64,000 bases of DNA from Gemmiger sp. An194. Its GTDB lineage: Bacteria; Bacillota; Clostridia; Oscillospirales; Ruminococcaceae. Position numbers and translations under genes: made by a program. The DNA lies in the NCBI RefSeq assembly GCF_002160145.1, contig NZ_NFKA01000004.1, forward strand, positions 124,001 through 188,000. Direction: 5' to 3'. Shown piece by piece: positions 58,744 through 64,000 of this stretch. Positions within the stretch are counted from its first letter, which is position 1. Every line of letters begins with the position of its first letter. The notes beneath the pieces are model-generated. The model saw only the letters and a program-made list of their open reading frames with translations. It had not been told where the DNA came from and did no database searches.

Positions 58744-61700
58744 TCAGACCTTGGTTTTGCTCTTTTTGCGCCAGCGCACAATCACAATGGCTTCCACCGC
58801 TGCCACTGCGGCAAGGATGCCTGCATCAATGGCAATGAAGGTCTTCACCATGGGGCTGAGGCCGGTACCGGAGGCACTGCGGGTATAGGCGCCGCTGTTC
58901 ACAGTGGTGAAGAAGATATTCTTCGCCGCCTGACGCATCGCCTTTACCAGGGTGGCAGAATCCCGGTCGGTCAGCTGATTGGATTCGTGCTGCAAAAAGC
59001 CCAGCATCAGATCGCCGCCGCCCCGCACCACATCGTCGGTGAGCTGGTAGCCATAGGAGCCATCCCAGTCGGTGAGCACCATACCCTGGAAGCCCCACTC
59101 GTCCCGCAGCACATCGTTGAGCAGGTCGGGATTGGCGCCGCAGTATACATCGCCGATGAAGTTGAAGGAGGTCATCACTGCCATGGGATATCCGGCAGCA
59201 GCGCCGCCCATGTCCCGGTTTGCCTTCACGCATATCTCAAACGGCTTCATGTAGATCTCCCGGATGGCCTGTTCGTCGGAATAGGTCAGCAGGAAGGAGC
59301 AGCGGTTGGTCTCCTGATCGTTGAGGACAAAGTGCTTGATGTAGGCATAGATCCCGTTGCTGGTGCCGCCGTTTACCATGGCGGACGCCATATAGCCGCC
59401 CAGCACGCCGTCCTCGGAATAATACTCAAAGTTGCGGCCGCAGAAGGCGTTGCGGTGGGTGTTCATGCCCGGGCCGTACCAGCCCCAGATCTCACAATCG
59501 GCAAACTCCGCGCCCAGCGCCTCGCCAGTGCGGTAGGTCAGCTCGGTGTTCCAGGTCTGGCAGATCAGCACTGCCGTGGGGAACGAGGTTCCAAATACGC
59601 CGATATACCAGTCGTTCAGTCCAGTGCCGCCGTCGGAGTCCATGGTCTGCACCTTGCCCACCGACTTCATGGCCACCGTCTGGAAGCCGCCCAGATTTAC
59701 CAGGTTGAACATTTCATCGAAAGTCAGCTGATCCAGAAGCTCCTCCCACTGCGGGTCATCGTAGGCTTTGCCGGTAAAATCCGCCAGGCTCAAGCCATTG
59801 TTGGCACCAGTAACGGGCATTTCGTCATTCGGATCGTCGTACCGTGTGGGATCATAATAGGCCACGGATTTTTTCGTAATGCGGGCCAGAGTATCCGCAT
59901 CCATGGCATAGGTTTCTTGTGCGGGAGCTGCCGTCGCCTGGGCATAGTTGGCAAAGCCGTCTGCGCGGGAAAGGTAGGTCACGTTGCCTGCGGAATAGTC
60001 CTGAAACTGATTGGTAGGCACAGCGCTGTCAGACGGACGGCCGCTTACACTGTAATCCACATCGCTCTCCACCGTAAAGGTCACACTGTCCAGCACGATG
60101 TGGGAATCCGAGCGGATGGACAGTACATACTCCCCTGCCTTCAGCACATAGCCGCCATTGGCTGTTTTGATGCAGCCGGAATCATAAGAGGCGAAATCCT
60201 CCTTGTCGATGGTGAAGCTGACCGTCTCGGACGCGCCCGGCTCCAGCTGGGCGGTCTTTGCGAACTGCACCAGATTGACCGAAGCCTTTTCAATGCCGCC
60301 GTTGGTGTAAGGCGGTGTGAAATAAACCTCCACCACGTCCTTACCGGCCACATCGCCAGTGTTGGTTACGTTGACTGTGAGAGACACGGTATCCCCATTG
60401 TCGGAAAACTCCGTGATCTCCTGAGCAAAGCTGGTATAGCTCAGACCGTAGCCGAAGGGATACTGAACCGCGGCATCGTAATCAATCAGACCTTCCTCTG
60501 CGGCCGTTTCGTAGAATTTATAGCCCACATAAATACCTTCCACATAATTGACGAAGGCAATCACGCCCTGATAGGCGGGGTCCGCCTGGGTGAGGGCGGC
60601 GCGTAGATCGTCCACATTGTTATAGGTGAAGCTGCCGAAGTTATTGTACCAGGGTGTCTGCTTCACGTCGTACACATAGGTATCCACCGTGCGGCCGGAG
60701 GGATTCACTGAGCCGTTCAAAATCTCGCCCAGCGCAGACATGCCGCTCTCGCCGGTGCCGGGAGCCAGAATGACGGCACCAATCTGGGGGTACTGCTCCA
60801 CCCAGCCCAGCTCCATGGTGTTGTTGGCATTGATCACCACCACAACCTTGTCAAAGGCGGAGCAGACCGTTTCGATCATGGCCTCTTCGGTGTTGCTCAG
60901 CTCCAGGTAGCTCTCGCCCGGGTCGAAGTCATCGTATTCCGTGCTGTTGTTGGTGTAGTTACAGTTGGTGTAATTGTAGTTCTCGTTGCCGTTCGCCACG
61001 GCATCCCGCAGGTCGTAGGTACCGTGGATGATGGCATTCATATCAGTGGGGAGGTCCTGCCCTTCGCCTCCGGAACGGGAGATGACAATCATCGCCGTAT
61101 CGGAAAATTCCTGCGCGTTGGCCATCAGTTCATCGGTATAATATTCTACCGGCGGCTCCGGCAGCGACCAGTCGGTATAGGTAACGCTTACCACATTACC
61201 GCCCAGGTTGCGGGTGGGGCTGTATTCAGTGTACATGTCGATGATTTCCTGATTGTAGGAAATGCCGGCGTCGGTCAGCGATTGCAGAATTCCCACAGAG
61301 GAACTGTTATCCGAAGAGCCGGAACCGGTACCGCCGAAGATTGGATTGGTGGACGCCCAGCCGAACACATTCAGATTGGTAGTATCAGCCAGCGGCAAAA
61401 CGCCGTTGTTCTCCAGAAGGACCATGCCTTCCTCACCGACTTCACTGATCACCGCTTTGCTGTTTGCAATCGACCCCTCGCTCACCTGGGCTCGGGTGTT
61501 CATGATGGGCGAAAGATTGTTGTAAAGCGGCCCAAAGCACATGATGTTGGCGATGATCGCCACGGCCAGAACCCAGGCGAGTGCTGCGCTCCAGCGTACC
61601 ACATGACGCGTTCCCTTTTTTACCAGGAAATGGGCGGCCACCATGATTGCAACAGCCGCTGCCAACAGACCAATAATGGTGTAAATATAGCCGCTGAGCA

Positions 61701-61785
61701 TGTTCACATAGGTCTGCACGTCGGTTGTGCTGACGCCCATTGATGTGAAGATCGGAGTCAGCAGATCAATCAGCAGTTGAATCAC
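58744..61785 (-). CDS. membrane-anchored GH3 glycosidase, permuted domains
   Basis: The 1013-residue protein has two N-terminal membrane helices (about 33-57 and 67-88) and one C-terminal helix (about 980-1004). Between them the usual GH3 order is swapped: the C-terminal sandwich domain (about 110-450) and a fibronectin-like domain (about 480-560) come first, and the barrel follows (about 680-960), with KHFVLNDQETNR and the nucleophile Asp906 in VLTDWDG. Permuted GH3 beta-glucosidases are known from Ruminococcus and Butyrivibrio. The start is a GTG 8 bases after AGGAGG. It follows the SDR gene, from the LysR-linked promoter. Confidence 0.88.
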   Translation of the reverse strand: MIQLLIDLLTPIFTSMGVSTTDVQTYVNMLSGYIYTIIGLLAAAVAIMVAAHFLVKKGTRHVVRWSAALAWVLAVAIIANIMCFGPLYNNLSPIMNTRAQVSEGSIANSKAVISEVGEEGMVLLENNGVLPLADTTNLNVFGWASTNPIFGGTGSGSSDNSSSVGILQSLTDAGISYNQEIIDMYTEYSPTRNLGGNVVSVTYTDWSLPEPPVEYYTDELMANAQEFSDTAMIVISRSGGEGQDLPTDMNAIIHGTYDLRDAVANGNENYNYTNCNYTNNSTEYDDFDPGESYLELSNTEEAMIETVCSAFDKVVVVINANNTMELGWVEQYPQIGAVILAPGTGESGMSALGEILNGSVNPSGRTVDTYVYDVKQTPWYNNFGSFTYNNVDDLRAALTQADPAYQGVIAFVNYVEGIYVGYKFYETAAEEGLIDYDAAVQYPFGYGLSYTSFAQEITEFSDNGDTVSLTVNVTNTGDVAGKDVVEVYFTPPYTNGGIEKASVNLVQFAKTAQLEPGASETVSFTIDKEDFASYDSGCIKTANGGYVLKAGEYVLSIRSDSHIVLDSVTFTVESDVDYSVSGRPSDSAVPTNQFQDYSAGNVTYLSRADGFANYAQATAAPAQETYAMDADTLARITKKSVAYYDPTRYDDPNDEMPVTGANNGLSLADFTGKAYDDPQWEELLDQLTFDEMFNLVNLGGFQTVAMKSVGKVQTMDSDGGTGLNDWYIGVFGTSFPTAVLICQTWNTELTYRTGEALGAEFADCEIWGWYGPGMNTHRNAFCGRNFEYYSEDGVLGGYMASAMVNGGTSNGIYAYIKHFVLNDQETNRCSFLLTYSDEQAIREIYMKPFEICVKANRDMGGAAAGYPMAVMTSFNFIGDVYCGANPDLLNDVLRDEWGFQGMVLTDWDGSYGYQLTDDVVRGGGDLMLGFLQHESNQLTDRDSATLVKAMRQAAKNIFFTTVNSGAYTRSASGTGLSPMVKTFIAIDAGILAAVAAVEAIVIVRWRKKSKTKV

Positions 61786-61811
61786 TCAAATCGCCTCCTC
61801 TTTTTCGTTGC

Positions 61812-62582
61812 TCACAGGAATGCACCGTTGCACACCTGAATGACCTGGCCCTTGACATGACGGCCCATCTTGCTGGCCAGGAACAGGCAGGCGTAGGCCT
61901 GATCCATGGGGTCGCACTCCGGGCCGGGGAAATACACGAAATGCCCGCTGTGCTCCAGCATCTTTGCCCCGCCGGGCTGTTCCCCGGCCTTGTTGGCAAT
62001 GTGAGCCGGGGTCACCGTGGCACCGGGGGCTACCGCATTGCACCGGATGTTGGTATCAATGAGCCGCATGGCCACATTCTTGGTCAGGGTGTTCAGCGCG
62101 CCCTTGGTGGAAGTATAGGTGGCTCCGCAGAAGGGGCGCTCGCCGTTCACCGAGGAAATGTTGATAATGACGCCGTCATTTTTCGGCATAAAGATTTTCA
62201 AAGCTTCCCGGATATACCGCATGGGGCCGCCCAGGTTCGTATTCATCACATACAGCATCCAGTCATCATCGGTCTCGTCAATCATCTTCTGTTCACCGAT
62301 TCCCGCGTTGTTGATAAGGATATCCACATCCCCAAACTCGCGCAGGGCGGTCTCAAACACCCGCTGTGTATCCTCGGTAGAGCAGACATCCGCCACTACA
62401 CCCACTGCGCGGCCGCCTTTGGCGCGAATGCCCTGCACCACCTCATCCAGCTTTTCCTGCCCTCTGGCCGTAAGCACTACGGCAGCGCCTTCCTCGGCAA
62501 ACAACTCTGCCATGGTCTGACCCATACCATAACTGGCGCCGGTAATGATGGCTACCTTTCCTTTCAACATTTCCTTTTCCAA
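61812..62582 (-). CDS. short-chain dehydrogenase/reductase
   Basis: This classical SDR of 256 residues has the cofactor loop GASYGMGQ, NNAG, the catalytic serine in INISSVNGE and the YTSTK (YxxxK) pair. The arginine in VVLTARGQEK after the second strand suggests NADP(H). It would reduce or oxidise an alcohol or carbonyl of unknown identity. The start is a TTG 8 bases after AGGAGG. It is the first gene behind the LysR-linked promoter, with GH3 following. Confidence 0.9.
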   Translation of the reverse strand: MEKEMLKGKVAIITGASYGMGQTMAELFAEEGAAVVLTARGQEKLDEVVQGIRAKGGRAVGVVADVCSTEDTQRVFETALREFGDVDILINNAGIGEQKMIDETDDDWMLYVMNTNLGGPMRYIREALKIFMPKNDGVIINISSVNGERPFCGATYTSTKGALNTLTKNVAMRLIDTNIRCNAVAPGATVTPAHIANKAGEQPGGAKMLEHSGHFVYFPGPECDPMDQAYACLFLASKMGRHVKGQVIQVCNGAFL

Positions 62583-62620
62583 TACAACAACCTCCTTTGT
62601 TGGTCCTGATCTCTGGCTTC

Positions 62621-62667
62621 ATTATAAAGCGGCAGAAATGCTATATCAAATACTTATATTTGATGCA
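62621..62667 (-). promoter_or_regulatory. SDR-GH3 promoter and LysR-type operator
   Basis: TTGATA (62644-62649), 17 bp and TATAAT (62621-62626) form the promoter. Over the -35 box lies the perfect inverted repeat ATCAAATA-N4-TATTTGAT (62645-62664), within the 25-bp element shared with 58509-58533. Confidence 0.8.
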
Positions 62668-62674
62668 TTTTCAT

Positions 62675-62705
62675 AATTGAAAATTATAGAATTTTCAATT
62701 ATACT
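62675..62705 (+). promoter_or_regulatory. lysR promoter with perfect palindrome
   Basis: TTGAAA (62677-62682), 17 bp and TATACT (62700-62705) make the plus-strand promoter. It is covered by the inverted repeat AATTGAAAATT-N4-AATTTTCAATT (62675-62700), a likely autoregulatory site that differs in sequence from the other operator. Confidence 0.7.
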
Positions 62706-62725
62706 GGAACCAGGAGGTGGTGAAC

Positions 62726-63628
62726 ATGGAGCTTCGCGTGCTGCAATACTTTTTGGCGGTAGCCCGGGAACAGAATATTTCCTCGGCTGCAGAATCGCTG
62801 CATCTTTCTCAGCCTACCCTTTCCACCCAATTAAAGGCGCTGGAAAACGAGCTGGGCAAGCAGCTGCTGATTCGTGGAACCAAGGGTTCCCGCAAGGTGC
62901 TGCTGACCGAGGAGGGCATGCTGCTGCGCAAACGGGCGGAGGAGATTCTGGAGCTGGTACGGATGACGGAAAGCGAGATTTCCCTGTCCAACGAAGTGGT
63001 TGCCGGAGACGTGTACATCGGTACCGGTGAATCGGACCTGATTCGTATCTTCGCAAGAGCCGCCAAACACATTCAGGAAAAACATCCGGACATCCACTAC
63101 CATATTCTCAGCGGAAACGCAGCCTTTGTGCAGGAACATCTGGACCGGGGACTGATCGATTTCGGCGTGGTTTACAGCCCGGTGGATACCAGCATCTACA
63201 ATACCATCAAGATCCCCGTTCACGATACCTGGGGCGTTTTGATGCGCCGGGATTCCCCACTGGCACAAAAGGATGCTGTGCAGCCTCAGGACCTGCTGGA
63301 TAAGCCGCTGATTCTTTCCGCCCAGAAAGCCGATGCCTGGCCCATGTCCAACTGGTTCGGGCAGGACATTTCAAAGCTGAATGTGGTGGCCACCTACAAT
63401 CTGGTGTTCAATGCCTCGCTGCTGGTAGAGGAAGGACTTGGGTATGCGGTCTGCTTTGATAAGCTGATCAATGTGAGTGGAGACAGCAACCTTTGTTTCC
63501 GCCCTCTCTCCCCCACGATCGAAGCCAAGGCCTCCATTATCTGGAAGCGTTATCAGGTTCTGTCCAAGGCTGCCGAATGCTTTTTAAACGAACTGCAGCA
63601 GGAAATGGAACTGCTTACTGACCTGTAA
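62726..63628 (+). CDS. LysR family transcriptional regulator
   Basis: The 300-residue protein has an N-terminal winged helix (about 1-60) with NISSAAESLHLSQPTLSTQLKALE, the LysR recognition segment, a linker helix and a periplasmic-binding-like effector domain (about 90-295). AGGAGG lies 8 bases before the ATG at 62726. It is divergent from the SDR-GH3 operon, the usual place for a LysR activator. Two related operators in front of both minus-strand operons suggest that it controls them. The effector is unknown. Confidence 0.93.
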   Translation: MELRVLQYFLAVAREQNISSAAESLHLSQPTLSTQLKALENELGKQLLIRGTKGSRKVLLTEEGMLLRKRAEEILELVRMTESEISLSNEVVAGDVYIGTGESDLIRIFARAAKHIQEKHPDIHYHILSGNAAFVQEHLDRGLIDFGVVYSPVDTSIYNTIKIPVHDTWGVLMRRDSPLAQKDAVQPQDLLDKPLILSAQKADAWPMSNWFGQDISKLNVVATYNLVFNASLLVEEGLGYAVCFDKLINVSGDSNLCFRPLSPTIEAKASIIWKRYQVLSKAAECFLNELQQEMELLTDL

Positions 63629-63633
63629 CAAAC

Positions 63634-63680
63634 AAAAATGCCTGTGCCCGGAAGAAAACCGCCGGGCACAGGCATTTTTA
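63634..63680. terminator. bidirectional terminator between lysR and AKR genes
   Basis: AAAAATGCCTGTGCCCGG and CCGGGCACAGGCATTTTT form an 18-bp stem that serves both convergent genes. Confidence 0.92.
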
Positions 63681-63699
63681 TTGATCGTTCCGGAAATGC

Positions 63700-64000
63700 T
63701 CAGCCGAAATAGGAGGCAATCTCCTGCATGCGGGCCATCTGATCCACCCGAAAGGGACAGCGGCTGTTGCAATGACCGCACTGCACGCAGTCCTCTGCAC
63801 CCTGCTCCAGACCGCGGTAATGCTCAGCAGCCATGGAATCTCCGTTTCGAGCCAGATCATAATACTTGTTCACCAAACCCACATCGATCCCCATCGGACA
63901 GGGTTTGCAGTGGTTGCAGTAAACGCATTTGCCCACCGCATCCGCCGGGCTGAAGGAGCCGATCATGGAGTAGTCCCGCTCCTGCTGGGAAGCATTGAAA
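63700..64000 (-). CDS. aldo/keto reductase, C-terminal ferredoxin part (partial)
   Basis: Only the last 99 codons are in the window; the frame runs off the right edge. The fragment has two cluster motifs, CVYCNHCKPCP and CVQCGHCNSRCP, and the preceding NASQQERDYSMIGSF, which is how aldo/keto reductases with a C-terminal 4Fe-4S domain end. The full enzyme would have about 370 residues and reduce an aldehyde or ketone with NADPH. It is convergent with lysR. Its promoter is outside the window, so membership of the regulon cannot be judged. Confidence 0.8.
   Translation of the reverse strand, partial: FNASQQERDYSMIGSFSPADAVGKCVYCNHCKPCPMGIDVGLVNKYYDLARNGDSMAAEHYRGLEQGAEDCVQCGHCNSRCPFRVDQMARMQEIASYFG

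Noticed and set aside
58615-60606. A 663-codon open frame on the plus strand
   Set aside because: It is antisense to the GH3 gene and begins inside its terminator; no start signal or domain.
1-64000. CRISPR arrays, insertion sequences, prophage or integrase genes
   Set aside because: No regularly spaced repeats, no transposase or integrase motifs and no target duplications were seen on either strand.

Overview
This GC-rich window reads as a chromosome segment of a gut Clostridia species, most likely Oscillospiraceae/Ruminococcaceae near Faecalibacterium, Gemmiger or Subdoligranulum. That placement is inferred from gene content and order: sepF-ylmH-divIVA-lspA, a split transketolase, PolC-type polymerase, a Spo0A-type DNA-binding domain and many TTG starts. 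No sequence search was run. Nearly all genes lie on the minus strand. The exceptions are a DUF1540 gene, an RluA-type pseudouridine synthase, a TrmH-type methyltransferase, one tRNA-Ala and a LysR regulator.

Region by region. 1-13 kb: trigger factor (cut by the window edge), a phosphoesterase, threonine synthase, the rplS-lepB-rbgA-rnhB-yraN block, a radical SAM pair, a SpoIVFA/SpoIVFB-like pair, ppk and comEA. 13-21 kb: split transketolase, HAD phosphatase, rluD, lspA, divIVA, ylmH, sepF and a HlyD-like adaptor. 21-29 kb: miaA, mutL, mutS, a YlbF-family gene and miaB. 29-34 kb: a response regulator, histidine kinase and two-part ABC transporter. 34-40.5 kb: uvrA, uvrB, radC and the pseudouridine synthase. 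40.8-51.6 kb: one long gene run, pyrH-frr-uppS-cdsA-dxr-rseP-ispG-polC, behind a clear promoter. 51.7-54.6 kb: a regulator with a degenerate receiver and a Spo0A-like C-terminal domain, coupled to a soluble kinase-like protein, then trmH and tRNA-Ala(CGC).

The last 9 kb is the accessory part. A LysR gene is divergent from an SDR oxidoreductase and a membrane-anchored, domain-permuted GH3 glycosidase. A second operon holds a small helical protein, an alpha/beta hydrolase, a frameshifted iron-type alcohol dehydrogenase and a flavoprotein that has an in-frame amber stop 12 codons before a second stop. A ferredoxin-type aldo/keto reductase enters from the right edge. Both operons have the same promoter layout (TTGATA, 17 bp, TATAAT), each with a nearly identical 25-bp element over the -35 box (22 of 25 identical). 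I infer that the LysR protein controls both as one regulon, probably for uptake or reduction of a glycosylated or carbonyl-bearing compound. The substrate cannot be read from the sequence.

No CRISPR array, insertion sequence, phage gene or attachment site was seen. No gene-free stretch exceeds 300 bases if the small reading frame at 58328-58471 is counted; without it, 58387-58743 holds a promoter/operator and a terminator.
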